Shown here: one piece after another, positions 53,951 through 64,000 of the stretch | How positions within the stretch are numbered: the first letter of the stretch is position 1 | Layout: every line of letters begins with the position of its first letter | From: Clostridiales bacterium | GTDB lineage: Bacteria; Bacillota; Clostridia; Mahellales; Mahellaceae | Reading direction: 5' to 3' | Length of the DNA stretch: 64,000 nucleotides | NCBI GenBank assembly: GCA_030156435.1 | Contig: JASGMM010000001.1 | Span: 1 to 64,000 of the forward strand | The notes under the pieces: model-generated | Database searches by the model: none | What the model saw: the letters and a program-made list of their open reading frames with translations, nothing else | What the model was told of the DNA's origin: nothing | Translations under genes and position numbers: made by a program

Positions 53951-54439
53951 TCACCCTATCTCCCGATTTTTAGTGGCAGCAGGAATTTTCACCATGAACA
54001 TCACAGGGCCTATGGCGATGGAGTCACCATCTCTTATGCGAGTGGCTTTTTTGACTCTTTTGCCATTAACAAACGTTCCATTTTTGCTGTGCCTATCTTC
54101 TATATATATTTTTTTATCTTCCACATATATAACAGCGTGCTGTTTGGATACATCATCCCTATCTATAATTATATAATTATCTCTGCTTCTGCCTATAGTA
54201 TTCCACTCTTTTATAGGAAATTCCATGCCTGCCCATATAGTCGAAACACCGTCGAGGCATTCCACCACTGATAATATGCCATACGACGGCTCTATAGAAG
54301 GTTTAGCAGATCCAGCAGCGGCCAATGCATATTCCATCTTTATACCCTTTATGGTGCGATACAGGATGATATATATGAGTATTATAAATATATAACGGCT
54401 GCTCAGTGCAGTTACTTCATAGATGTCGGCCCTCATTGC
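53951..54439 (-). CDS. FHA domain protein
   Basis: TIGRSRDNYIIIDRDDVSKQHAVIYVEDKKIYIEDRHSKNGTFVNGKRV. ATG ~54439 is a plausible start; the track starts at 54502. Confidence 0.92.
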   Translation of the reverse strand, partial: AMRADIYEVTALSSRYIFIILIYIILYRTIKGIKMEYALAAAGSAKPSIEPSYGILSVVECLDGVSTIWAGMEFPIKEWNTIGRSRDNYIIIDRDDVSKQHAVIYVEDKKIYIEDRHSKNGTFVNGKRVKKATRIRDGDSIAIGPVMFMVKIPAATKNREIG

Positions 54440-54514
54440 TATCATCCCCCAATCATAAAATTTTACCTGCCTTATTATAGCACGCTGCCGCATTTGTTTC
54501 AAATCAGCACTGCG

Positions 54515-54883
54515 TTAAGAATACATCACGCGCTGTATAGCCTCCATCAACCTGGATTTCTCAAACGGCTTAACCACATACTCTTTAGCGCCGCTTCTAA
54601 TGGCCTCTAACACCATATTTTTTTGTCCCAATGCCGAGCACATTATTACCTTAGACTTTGGACTTACTTTAAGCAACTCTTTAACCGCCTGTATGCCGTC
54701 CATATCGGGCATAGTTATATCCATCGTTACGATATCCGGTTTTACCTGTGCGGCTTTTTCGACAGCCTGAAGGCCGTTGCCGGCCTCAAATATTTTGTCA
54801 TAGCCATTCTCCGCAAGCATATCTTTTACGACCTTGCGCATAAAAGCCGAGTCGTCCACAACCAAAAACGTCAGATCATCCAT
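54515..54883 (-). CDS. CheY-like response regulator
   Basis: 122 aa; VVDDSAFMRK, VTMDITMPDMDG, VKPF. Confidence 0.94.
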   Translation of the reverse strand: MDDLTFLVVDDSAFMRKVVKDMLAENGYDKIFEAGNGLQAVEKAAQVKPDIVTMDITMPDMDGIQAVKELLKVSPKSKVIMCSALGQKNMVLEAIRSGAKEYVVKPFEKSRLMEAIQRVMYS

Positions 54884-54902
54884 AAGAACCCCTTCCTTCC
54901 CG

Positions 54903-55871
54903 CTATAAAATACTATTTAAATCTATTATTCCCAAAATCATCATTAGCTGCAACACCAATTCAGCCGCTATAAATACTATCCCTATTATAAGCGGTATAA
55001 AATGAACGAATTTAGGGTGTTCAATATTCCCAGCCGCAGGAATATGCGTCCTTTTATTCGCTGTTGTAGCCTTCAACATATTTATAAACCATATGAATAG
55101 CATCAACGAAGCAAAACCTATTACTGCATACACGCCCATAGTAATCCATAATTGAGAAGCAGGCAGATCGGCTAACGACTGGGCTATCTCCCCTTCGCCC
55201 ATCGTCTCAGCCAATATAGTAGCTATATACGACAGCGTTACAGCTACCGCATTATTTATAAAATGCGCTATCATTCCCGAAAATATAGAATCGGTAATAT
55301 ACACCATATAGCCTATGGTTATGCCGAGGAATATAGGCCCTATGAAATTCTGTATGTTAGCGTGCATAAGGCCAAATAATATGCCGCTGTAGATTACAGC
55401 TTTACGTCCCCCGTAAACCTCATAGCCTCTCAATATCACCCCTCTGAATAAAGTTTCCTCACATATGGCCGCCGAACCAGCTATGATAGCCAATGCCTGT
55501 AAGTATGCCCTCCCGGTATTGATAACAGGTATAGGCTGCGGCAGCAGTTGGCCTGACAAATCCAGCACATATATCCATATAAGCGATAGAAATGTTACCA
55601 CCCCATAACCACTCACGGCCACTAGCACGATGAGCACGACCTGCCGCCATGTTATAGGATTTAACCGCATAACATCTTTTATAGGCATTCTTTGCGAACC
55701 TACATAAATCAGGGATGACGCTAGTATTATGCCAAACTCGGTTATCAACAAGCCCATGTAAATATCATATTGCTGAGCCATAGCTCCCACGGTAAAAAAT
55801 AAAACCACTACTACCAAAAACAATATGTTTACGCCTAATACCGTCGGTCTCTTAGTGATGCTGCCTTCCAT
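54903..55871 (-). CDS. CPBP family intramembrane metalloprotease
   Basis: 322 aa; EETLFRGVILRG and FGLMHANIQN motifs. Confidence 0.9.
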   Translation of the reverse strand: MEGSITKRPTVLGVNILFLVVVVLFFTVGAMAQQYDIYMGLLITEFGIILASSLIYVGSQRMPIKDVMRLNPITWRQVVLIVLVAVSGYGVVTFLSLIWIYVLDLSGQLLPQPIPVINTGRAYLQALAIIAGSAAICEETLFRGVILRGYEVYGGRKAVIYSGILFGLMHANIQNFIGPIFLGITIGYMVYITDSIFSGMIAHFINNAVAVTLSYIATILAETMGEGEIAQSLADLPASQLWITMGVYAVIGFASLMLFIWFINMLKATTANKRTHIPAAGNIEHPKFVHFIPLIIGIVFIAAELVLQLMMILGIIDLNSIL

Positions 55872-56025
55872 AACAAGCTTAATACTCCCGTCTATATGTA
55901 TTTAGTAATATTATACTACATTTATGTTATGCGATAAAGAAGCAAAAATTTTATTTGCATTTTTATGCATTATTATGTATAATTATTAATATATTAAACA
56001 CGTATGTTTTTTGGAGGATAAAATA

Positions 56026-56988
56026 ATGGATTTAAACCTTTACGAATATAAAGCAGAAACTGCTTTTAGCCATAAGGACCTGTTATCTATACACGACCTT
56101 ACACAGGACGAGGTATATCAAATTCTAAGCCTTGGGTTAAAGCTTAAGGCTCAGTCAAAAGCCGGTATACCGCACCCATTGCTCAAAGGTAAAACGCTGG
56201 GCATGATATTTCAGAAATCATCAACGCGCACGCGCGTGTCATTTGAGGTGGGCATCTACCAATTAGGTGGCTACGGGCTTTTTTTGAGCAGCAATGATCT
56301 GCAACTTGGACGGGGTGAAACCATCGCTGATACCGCCCGCGTTTTGTCACGCTATTTAGACGGCATCATGATACGCACGTTCAAGCAAAAGGACGTCGAG
56401 GATTTGGCCCATTACAGCTCTATACCGGTTATAAACGGCCTGACAGATCTCTTGCACCCGTGCCAGGTATTATCAGATTTATTGACCGTATATGAAAAAA
56501 AGCAAAGATTTTCAGGCTTGAAACTGGCATTCATAGGAGATGGCAATAACATGGCCCATTCGCTTATGTTCGGCTGCACCAAGGTAGGTATGGATATAGC
56601 GCTGGCATGCCCAAAGAGTTATATGCCTGATGATGATATAGTCAAAGCCGCTAAGGCCGATGCACAGCTATCGGGCAGTAAAATAACGATAACGGCCGAG
56701 CCGGCGGAGGCTATAAAGGACGCTGATGTGGTCTATACCGATGTATGGGCCAGTATGGGGCAAGAAGCAGAAACGCAGGCGCGCAAAAAGGCTATGCGGA
56801 ATTATCAGGTGAACGAGTCCCTTTGGCAATCGGCAAAGCCAGACGCTATATTCATGCATTGCCTGCCGGCTCATCGCGGCGAAGAGGTAACCGACGCTAT
56901 TATAGACGGACCAATGTCGGTCATTTTCGACGAGGCCGAAAATAGATTACACGCTCAAAAAGCCATAATGGCGCTTTTGATGGCATAA
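56026..56988 (+). CDS. argF: Ornithine carbamoyltransferase
   Basis: KSSTRTRVSFEVG, HPCQVLSDLLT, HCLPAHRGEEVTD; ATG 56026 preceded by GGAGG. Confidence 0.94.
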   Translation: MDLNLYEYKAETAFSHKDLLSIHDLTQDEVYQILSLGLKLKAQSKAGIPHPLLKGKTLGMIFQKSSTRTRVSFEVGIYQLGGYGLFLSSNDLQLGRGETIADTARVLSRYLDGIMIRTFKQKDVEDLAHYSSIPVINGLTDLLHPCQVLSDLLTVYEKKQRFSGLKLAFIGDGNNMAHSLMFGCTKVGMDIALACPKSYMPDDDIVKAAKADAQLSGSKITITAEPAEAIKDADVVYTDVWASMGQEAETQARKKAMRNYQVNESLWQSAKPDAIFMHCLPAHRGEEVTDAIIDGPMSVIFDEAENRLHAQKAIMALLMA

Positions 56989-57001
56989 AAGGAGGATTGT
57001 T

Positions 57002-57499
57002 ATGGAAATTATAGTTAGAAAGGCCACTCTAGATGATGCGGCATCCATTTATGATATCATACAGGAGGCCTTCACAAAATATCAGGAAGACCTCGACACA
57101 GATACCAAAGTGGCCGCTTTATGTGAAACGGTAGAGGATATAAAGCGTGATATAGAATGCAAATGCGTTTTGATAGCGCATTTGGGCAACATACCGGTAG
57201 GCACCATACGCTATGAGATAAAAGCCGACGGTACCGCTTATTTGAGCCGTTTTGGCGTACGGCCGGCTTATCAAAAATACGGAGCCGGTACCGCCTTAAT
57301 GAAAGCCTTAGAGCAGGATGCCGAAAAAAATGGGGCCACCGCCATAGTCCTCCATACTGCCTTAAAAATGAAACACCTTATAGGCTTTTATCAGCATATG
57401 GGCTATTATGTGGCTTCCACATCCGATGATACCGGCTATATACGCGCTTTGCTTCGCAAACCGCTACAACAACAAGCCGAAGCGGTCAGTCCTTCATGA
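57002..57499 (+). CDS. GNAT family N-acetyltransferase
   Basis: 165 aa; RFGVRPAYQKYGAGTALMKALEQDAEKNG. Confidence 0.9.
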   Translation: MEIIVRKATLDDAASIYDIIQEAFTKYQEDLDTDTKVAALCETVEDIKRDIECKCVLIAHLGNIPVGTIRYEIKADGTAYLSRFGVRPAYQKYGAGTALMKALEQDAEKNGATAIVLHTALKMKHLIGFYQHMGYYVASTSDDTGYIRALLRKPLQQQAEAVSPS

Positions 57500-58337
57500 T
57501 CACTGTTTTATTCGGACTGTTTCGACCTTCTATCATAGGCGGCCGTCCCTCAAGTATGGCCAACGATATTTCTATGTCTTCCTTCGCTTCCTGAGGCGTC
57601 AGACAGCCCACCGTTACCATATCACACGGTCGTATGGTATGCCATACGAATGTAAGACCCACAAATGGGCTTACGCGTCCTGCCGCCATCGGTTTTATGG
57701 TCATGACTGGTTTTTTTGCATTCCAAATGACTTTATTAATATACTCCACTTCAACCTGCATTAAAAATCCCATGCAGTTATATATCTGTATATACGTTTC
57801 AACATCGTATCCATTGAGATCGGAATAAATGATCAACTCCGGCATATGGCATGAGAGCCCTGGTATCATGCCTTGATCACGTATCATCTTAAGATAATCC
57901 GGCAGTCTTTCTATAGTTTGTTTGTTTTTGTTAACCAACTGCTCTACGGACGTATGGTGCGGCAAACAAAATGTAGCGCCGAGCTTACGAGAATCGGCTA
58001 TAACTTTTTCTGCTTCCTTTCTGGCCACGACATTGTCATCCACATTGATTATAGGCGTATCTATAATTATCATGCCTCTGCCGGTGCGATCCTCAGCTAA
58101 TTTCACGGCATCGATCAAATGTTGATTGCCCCCAAATGGAGCCATTATAGCATACACACCGCTCCGCAAAAACACTTCCAGCATATCGGCAATAGCCTCC
58201 GCAGTGGCATTCCTGTGTTTTATAAGCATATCGGCCGCAGATGTGGTGTGGCTATATCCCAATATCCAATTAGTGCCTATTATCATTCTAGGCAACTGTA
58301 CACCGCCAACCTCGGTGCATGGAAAAACATCGCTCAT
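57486..58337 (-). CDS. Uncharacterised protein, TIM-barrel-like
   Basis: 283 aa, intact ORF with SD. No catalytic motif recognised with certainty; overlaps the argF-side GNAT gene 3' end. Confidence 0.65.
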   Translation of the reverse strand: MSDVFPCTEVGGVQLPRMIIGTNWILGYSHTTSAADMLIKHRNATAEAIADMLEVFLRSGVYAIMAPFGGNQHLIDAVKLAEDRTGRGMIIIDTPIINVDDNVVARKEAEKVIADSRKLGATFCLPHHTSVEQLVNKNKQTIERLPDYLKMIRDQGMIPGLSCHMPELIIYSDLNGYDVETYIQIYNCMGFLMQVEVEYINKVIWNAKKPVMTIKPMAAGRVSPFVGLTFVWHTIRPCDMVTVGCLTPQEAKEDIEISLAILEGRPPMIEGRNSPNKTVIMKD

Positions 58338-58379
58338 AGACTTTCCCCTTTCACATCGTTTCAGCCACCATTATATCCT

Positions 58380-60947
58380 TCACATACAACTTTTGCAATA
58401 TGGTGCTCCACGCAATTTTAGGCCATGCCGCTCAAACCATTCATAATAGTCCTCTACATCCGTCTTAGCCGGTGTCGCATCGGCCTCAAGCTCGGCTATC
58501 GCCTTCTTTAACAGCATTTTCACTTTATCCTCGGTATCCGTCGATATGCTGTAGCGCCACACAAACACCGTAAAATATCTGGCCTCCGATTGCCCTTTCC
58601 ATATAAGCGGCTCCCATGGATTCTTTGTCTCCTTATATTTGCCAGTATTGTTATCAAAACCAGTATTGTTCAAATAATCATTAGCAAAATCATCCCTCAG
58701 CCACATTTCTATGCTCTTGCCCAGTATATCATTTATCTGGGCTTCTATAGCAGGAGTCCTTGCCCCAAAATCGGCATATATGCCCTTGCGCACGCCTTTC
58801 GCCATATCATACAGAGACACTACCCCATCGCCGCAATCGCAGAGAACACGCCGGGCCAATGTTTGAAGGTATCGGGCCACCAATTGATCATCCCCAGGTT
58901 TCTGCTCAGGCCGGTGTCTGCCGACAATTTGCTCCGATATATACCGCCGGTCGGCCGAGCTTATACCGTACAGGTCAAATACCGTATTGTCTATGGTATC
59001 GGCCATTTCCCCTATGGATAAATCATAGTCGTGCAGTTTATCCCGAAACGCCTCGCAAAGCCCATACATATCGGCCGTATTGCCCAGCGATAATTGCTCG
59101 GATATACCATCGGTTTGGTATATCTCGGACAGCACATCGTATTTATATACTTGTTTCTTTAATTCTATAATGCTCTTTACCATCCCGCTCACTTTATTCG
59201 ATGTCTCTATGTCAGGCTTTTTAAATGGCAACCTGCATACATCGCCGACCTGGAAATTGACCGTGGGATTAAGTATAGTCATAAAATAGCATGCCAGTTT
59301 TGAATTTACGAACCCCAAGAGATAATAAAGGTCAATGCCTTTTGGAAAGATGCAGGAACCTCCCACATCGAATATCCAGCCCGGTGGCAGATACCTCGCG
59401 TTGAAATTATCGTATGCTATCAAGCTGAATGTTATGCCCTCGCGAAAGTAATATTCTCTATTTCTGATAACCGAACCTTTGAATTTTCTTATCTCATTTC
59501 CGTTATTCGCCCAATCGATGACAAAATCATTCCGTCCAAGGTACTTATTATAACCCCCTCCCTTGGCATACGGTATCCAGCGCTGATCAACCTCGTCTGG
59601 TGAGACTTCCCACCTCATATATACGAATCTGTTGTTACATCCGGTAGCCAAGCCCTGCTTGACATCGGCGTAAGAGGGCGACAACGCCGGCAGATTATTT
59701 AATATCTCCAATATACTGGCTGGCACATTATATAAGAACCTTTCGCCGTCCAATGACTTGAAAATGCATTGTTCTTTTATATGTACATACCTATCATCTA
59801 TGCAGTATAACGCCCCTTTCTTATCTTTAACCCTTCGCAGATCATAAAACCAGCTTACTCCCCTGTTTTTTGCATCATTGCGCGCTATAAGCACGGCCAC
59901 GCTTACGTTGGCATTTGCGAATACATCATTGCCTAAATGCACAAGCTTATCTATATATAGTTTGTCCAATAAAACATGGCGCAGTGTTTCGAACCTTTTT
60001 ATGTATAAATATGTATCGGGCGTAATATAACCCAAATAGCCCTCAGGGGCTAAAAGCTCCAACCCTCGTTCAATAAAGGCAGCATAAAGATCGGTTTTGC
60101 TGCGGTTGTACCATTGAGCAATATTCCCCCTTAAATCATCGGTCATTTTGCGGTTATTTAAGTAAGGCGGGTTGCCGACCACCACATCGTATAATTGTCC
60201 GCCCACCTTATCGTGGATACCATGTCGCACCAGGCTGCCCATATCGTGATCCGAGCAGATTATGTTCTTAGTCAGCACATCCACGTCGGTATTCATGCTC
60301 TTTGCCTTCATATAGAGGTTTAAACGCGCTATGCGCACAGCTCTGGGGTCTATATCCACGCCGTATATATTTTTGTTCAAAATACTGCGCGGTATATCCC
60401 CGACAGGCACGCGGCCTTCTTCCACATACATATCATAAAATCTATCGAATGCGTATAATAAGAATGAGCCACCGCCGCACGACGGGTCCAACAGCTTTAT
60501 ATTTTCTACGCTCATACCCATCTCATGCCAATAAGGCGTCAGCGTATTGTCTATTATATATTTTACTATCCAATCATATGTATAAAACCGGGTTTTAGAC
60601 TTAGGATCGGCACTATTAGCACAATATCGGTAGATCCATGCTATTATATCATCCTTAAGCCAATCATCTTCGCTTATACCGTGCGACAGTATGTGGGCAA
60701 GTTTTTGTACACAAGCGGTATGAGCATTACAATCATAAGCTTGGAAAAGCGGCTTCACCGGATTTGGTAAAGCATCGGTTATATCCCTCAAAGTCATCCG
60801 TCCAGCTATCAAGCCGTCGGCGAGCGGGGGCATAAGCCCCCGCCGCTCCAATGCGATAGCCGCGCATACGGCTATAACCGTATCAATATCGCATCCAGCA
60901 GCCAGCAACGGTCTTATATCTTTCACAGCAGAATGTATGCCGTCCAA
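58380..60947 (-). CDS. Eco57I/PglX-like N6-adenine DNA methyltransferase, apparently orphan
   Basis: 855 aa; LLDPSCGGGSFLLYAF motif I, VVGNPPYLNN motif IV, TaqI-like C-terminal recognition segment (YLLGFVNSKLACYFM). TTG start with AGGAG. Confidence 0.85.
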   Translation of the reverse strand: MDGIHSAVKDIRPLLAAGCDIDTVIAVCAAIALERRGLMPPLADGLIAGRMTLRDITDALPNPVKPLFQAYDCNAHTACVQKLAHILSHGISEDDWLKDDIIAWIYRYCANSADPKSKTRFYTYDWIVKYIIDNTLTPYWHEMGMSVENIKLLDPSCGGGSFLLYAFDRFYDMYVEEGRVPVGDIPRSILNKNIYGVDIDPRAVRIARLNLYMKAKSMNTDVDVLTKNIICSDHDMGSLVRHGIHDKVGGQLYDVVVGNPPYLNNRKMTDDLRGNIAQWYNRSKTDLYAAFIERGLELLAPEGYLGYITPDTYLYIKRFETLRHVLLDKLYIDKLVHLGNDVFANANVSVAVLIARNDAKNRGVSWFYDLRRVKDKKGALYCIDDRYVHIKEQCIFKSLDGERFLYNVPASILEILNNLPALSPSYADVKQGLATGCNNRFVYMRWEVSPDEVDQRWIPYAKGGGYNKYLGRNDFVIDWANNGNEIRKFKGSVIRNREYYFREGITFSLIAYDNFNARYLPPGWIFDVGGSCIFPKGIDLYYLLGFVNSKLACYFMTILNPTVNFQVGDVCRLPFKKPDIETSNKVSGMVKSIIELKKQVYKYDVLSEIYQTDGISEQLSLGNTADMYGLCEAFRDKLHDYDLSIGEMADTIDNTVFDLYGISSADRRYISEQIVGRHRPEQKPGDDQLVARYLQTLARRVLCDCGDGVVSLYDMAKGVRKGIYADFGARTPAIEAQINDILGKSIEMWLRDDFANDYLNNTGFDNNTGKYKETKNPWEPLIWKGQSEARYFTVFVWRYSISTDTEDKVKMLLKKAIAELEADATPAKTDVEDYYEWFERHGLKLRGAPYCKSCM

Positions 60948-60956
60948 CTTTTATGT

Positions 60957-63050
60957 TTACTCCTGTTGTTCGTCAAATAATACTTTGATGTGTACCGGCC
61001 CCTTTATATCATCACAATTGACCAGATACAGCACATCGTCTTTACCATAGCCGTATACTGTGCCGTTAACATATATGCCGGCAGGCTCATTAAGCGATAC
61101 AAAGCCGAATTGCCCGCCCTCGGACAATATGACGTCCATAACCCCTCCTGTCATGGAAGCGTATTTTACAGCAGCCGATGATATATATTTATCGATTAAT
61201 CCCAGTATTGCACGGCCGGCATTTAGCGGAACTAGCTGATATAACGCCACGCCATCGTTCTTTAGTTCGAACGAAATCTCATCTTTTTGACTTATAATCC
61301 GTGCCGAACGACTGAAATGCTCATAGACGGCCACATCGGGCATGGTCAATCCCGGTATATCCGAAGCTCTTATGCTGCCGCTTACCGTTAACCCGTCATT
61401 ATTTATATTAAAAGCTGCTATTATGCCTGCATTGCCAGCCTTATTCCATATTTTAAGCGGGACAGGTTCGCTGCATGGATCTCTCATCAGGCAATCGGCC
61501 GTGGGCACCCCTGGGCGCTTACAGCGAAGTATGCGTCCATTGGAAAGCATAAGCGGCTTTAGCATATCGCCAGATGTTTTTCCCACTGGATCGCTTATAT
61601 ATACAGGTCCACCGCTTATCGCCCTAAGCACCGCATTGTTGACAGCCTGTGGATGGGAAGTCCACCACATATCCCAGTCTCCCCATATGAAATTACCGTA
61701 TATATATGAATTATACGCGTTCTGCAGCGCATGCTCCCTGAAGCTGCCCTCGTTATGCGGCAAGAAATCATCGCTATTGCGCGATACGGCCGATGCCCTC
61801 CTGTGCCACAAATCCTCCTGTGCCATGCCCATGCAATTTATGACTAAACCGCCGAAATTAAGCCCCACAGATGCCTCCAGAGCGTCATGCATGCCGCTCG
61901 CCGCTCCAGCCGCAGGCATGTTATACTTAATAAAGTTGATCAGCGAACTTTGATTGTCCACCTTGACAAAATCCACGCCTTTGCTTGCAAGATACGAATG
62001 CCATGCATTCCAGAAAGCGAACCCCTTGGCTGCATCAGGATAAGGGATGAGCCTGCCGGCCTTGGTTGTATATATATTTTCCTTAAACTCCTTGGCTAAT
62101 GCACCATCTTTAGCTATACCGTCCCAGTATCCGGTAAAAGCATGCCACACCCCTACCCAGTTGACTCCATATTGTTCCTTCAGCTTACTTATAACGCTGG
62201 CCAAGCCTTCGGGAAATTTATCGCTGTCGGCATCAAAGGACTTGAGCTTTCGATCCTCGGTCTCCGACCATCCATCGTCTATTATAAACCAGCGCACCGG
62301 TATACCTTTATCATGGAACTCCCGAGCCTTGTCCAATAAACCCTGATGATTTACATCATGGTAAAAAGCATCCCAACTGCACCAACCGAGGTATTCCAAT
62401 TCATCCGGATATGGCCGTTCGTCTATAGTTTTGCCCGGCGTCCTAAGAGATTTAAGTCCGGCAAAAGACGAGGTTTTAACCAACTTAAACGGGTCGGCAT
62501 CCGATGCCAATACAAAGGCCAGCGTATCGCAGCTATTGTAACCCGCATCATATGCGGAAAGCGTTATCTCCATGCCGCTATCCGCACCGGATAATTCCGC
62601 TCTGAATATCTCGTCGCATACGGGCAGCATATGATGGTACATAGCACCGTCTTTCCATACCAACGATTGAGTGCGCGGCGGTATTTTCTCTATATCCGTA
62701 TCAAACCACGGCCTGGTCCACCAATCCTTATGCAGATAATTAGCCATGAGCCCTTCAACATTACCGATGGCATCTATATGTAACTTCACACCGCCTATAG
62801 GCTCTAAAAAGCCCTTCTTTAGATCAGCGCGCACCCTAAAAAGCGTGGCTCCGCGGTAAGCACGAAATATCAAGCTAAGCGACATATCGTCGTCTCCATA
62901 TTCGGCCGCATCCGAGCCGCACTCCTTAAGCGGTAATTCATATATACAGCCGTCTGCATTTACAAGCGGCTTTAATCCTCCTAAAACCAACTTTCCCTCC
63001 AAAGTGACATCCAAAGCTTTGTTTTCTCTGTTAAATACTATGTTATACAT
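60957..63050 (-). CDS. GH36-like alpha-galactosidase/raffinose synthase (Sip1) family protein
   Basis: 697 aa; LGWCSWDAFYHDVN, WFIIDDGWSETED, VDFVKVDNQSSL, NCMGMAQEDLWHRRASAVSRNSDDF. Confidence 0.88.
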   Translation of the reverse strand: MYNIVFNRENKALDVTLEGKLVLGGLKPLVNADGCIYELPLKECGSDAAEYGDDDMSLSLIFRAYRGATLFRVRADLKKGFLEPIGGVKLHIDAIGNVEGLMANYLHKDWWTRPWFDTDIEKIPPRTQSLVWKDGAMYHHMLPVCDEIFRAELSGADSGMEITLSAYDAGYNSCDTLAFVLASDADPFKLVKTSSFAGLKSLRTPGKTIDERPYPDELEYLGWCSWDAFYHDVNHQGLLDKAREFHDKGIPVRWFIIDDGWSETEDRKLKSFDADSDKFPEGLASVISKLKEQYGVNWVGVWHAFTGYWDGIAKDGALAKEFKENIYTTKAGRLIPYPDAAKGFAFWNAWHSYLASKGVDFVKVDNQSSLINFIKYNMPAAGAASGMHDALEASVGLNFGGLVINCMGMAQEDLWHRRASAVSRNSDDFLPHNEGSFREHALQNAYNSYIYGNFIWGDWDMWWTSHPQAVNNAVLRAISGGPVYISDPVGKTSGDMLKPLMLSNGRILRCKRPGVPTADCLMRDPCSEPVPLKIWNKAGNAGIIAAFNINNDGLTVSGSIRASDIPGLTMPDVAVYEHFSRSARIISQKDEISFELKNDGVALYQLVPLNAGRAILGLIDKYISSAAVKYASMTGGVMDVILSEGGQFGFVSLNEPAGIYVNGTVYGYGKDDVLYLVNCDDIKGPVHIKVLFDEQQE

Positions 63051-63096
63051 ACTGAATTTCGCCTCCTGACGTTCTTTATGTAATTATTATATCACA

Positions 63097-63132
63097 AACA
63101 AAGCCTGCCATCACAAGATGACAGGCTTTGTT
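63097..63132 (-). terminator. Rho-independent terminator downstream of porB
   Basis: AACAAAGCCTGTCATCTTGTGATGGCAGGCTTTGTT hairpin on the minus strand after the porB stop. Confidence 0.75.
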
Positions 63133-63144
63133 ATTATATAGAGT

Positions 63145-64000
63145 TTATTTTTCACCACATAGCTTTAATAGATCGTCCCATTCTTTATCCACATAAGCCT
63201 GGAATTCGTCTATAAGGTGGCGGTTTTGCGGCGCGAATAGGTGCTTAAACCTACCCTGCGGCTTTAGCCAGTCCTCTACGGGGCGTTTATTCTTCGGCTT
63301 ATAGCTCAGGTGATATTCACCGTTCACAACTTCATATAACGGCCACACGCACGTATCCACTGCTATTTCTATAAGCTCCATCATTATAGGCGTATCGTAT
63401 CTCCAACCTCTCGGACACGGAGCCAATACATTCAAGAATGCTGGTCCTTGTGTATATATAGCCTTTTCGGATTTCTCATACAAATCCCTAAAATTCTTCA
63501 TCGGCGCTGACTGGGCTACATACGGGATGCCATGGGCCGCCATTATCTTTGTCAAATCCTTTTTATACTGCAATTTACCCGGTATTACTGAGCCTGCAGG
63601 CGATGTGGTGGTATCGGCAAACTTAGGCGTTGACGATGAACGCTGTATACCGGTATTCATATAGGCCTCGTTATCATAGCATACATATACCATGTCATGC
63701 CCGCGCTCCATGGCGCCTGACAATGATTGAAAGCCTATATCGTAGGTACCGCCGTCTCCTCCGAAGGCTATAAATTTAGTATCATATGGTATTTTACCCT
63801 GTTTCTTGAGTGAAACATATGCCGCTTCCGCACCTGACACCGTGGCTGCAGCGTTTTCAAAAGCGCTGTGTATATATGAATCCTTCCATGCTGAATAAGG
63901 ATATATGCTGCTGGATACCTCAAGACAGCCTGTAGCATTGGCTATAACGGCATGGTCTTCAGGCTTCAATGCGCGGAGTACAGTGCGCACTACCACAGGA
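63145..64000 (-). CDS. porB: Pyruvate:ferredoxin oxidoreductase beta subunit, 5' end beyond window
   Basis: NATGCLEVSSSIYPYSAW, FGGDGGTYDIGFQSLSGAMERGHD (TPP-binding), YDNEAYMNTGIQRSS, APCPRGWRY. Confidence 0.93.
   Translation of the reverse strand, partial: PVVVRTVLRALKPEDHAVIANATGCLEVSSSIYPYSAWKDSYIHSAFENAAATVSGAEAAYVSLKKQGKIPYDTKFIAFGGDGGTYDIGFQSLSGAMERGHDMVYVCYDNEAYMNTGIQRSSSTPKFADTTTSPAGSVIPGKLQYKKDLTKIMAAHGIPYVAQSAPMKNFRDLYEKSEKAIYTQGPAFLNVLAPCPRGWRYDTPIMMELIEIAVDTCVWPLYEVVNGEYHLSYKPKNKRPVEDWLKPQGRFKHLFAPQNRHLIDEFQAYVDKEWDDLLKLCGEK

Noticed and set aside
58380-60947. Full BREX or type IIG R-M system
   Set aside because: No pglZ/brxC/brxL-like neighbours and no visible nuclease motif in the protein.

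Overview
The window is a gene-dense, low-to-mid-GC Firmicutes/Clostridia-type chromosome segment, mostly minus-strand operons. The gene content looks like a thermophilic anaerobe such as Mahella, but that is inference. Main blocks: a P-type metal ATPase (partial); an OYE-type NADH:flavin oxidoreductase; an orphan TrpB2-like enzyme; UPF0182; a cluster resembling the flavin-based extracellular-electron-transfer locus (polyprenyl synthetase, Gx/HepS-I membrane protein, NusG-II protein, ApbE, divergent NDH-2); a decaying sugar ABC/LacI/GH94 locus with three independent-looking lesions; two DUF3189 genes; a SpoIIP-like gene; pstSCA with an embedded MCP; guaB; a HAD / deoxyhypusine-synthase-like / PfkB / ROK operon; a complete glycogen cluster; an encapsulin plus encapsulated-ferritin pair flanked by a 32-bp intergenic repeat; tRNA-Tyr; an ECF S-component gene under a 38-bp perfect palindrome; an FHA/FtsW/PBP/CheY block; argF; an orphan Eco57I/PglX-like methylase coupled to a GH36 gene; and porB (partial). 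The strongest observations are: (1) a tail-to-tail gene fusion near 12925 that truncates both NDH-2 and GH94; (2) an exact 11-bp tandem duplication that frameshifts the solute-binding protein; (3) an apparent AUA start codon for the LacI regulator in the same operon; (4) the EET-like locus; (5) the encapsulin cassette and its repeats; (6) the DHS-like sugar operon. All family calls come from reading motifs. No database search was run.
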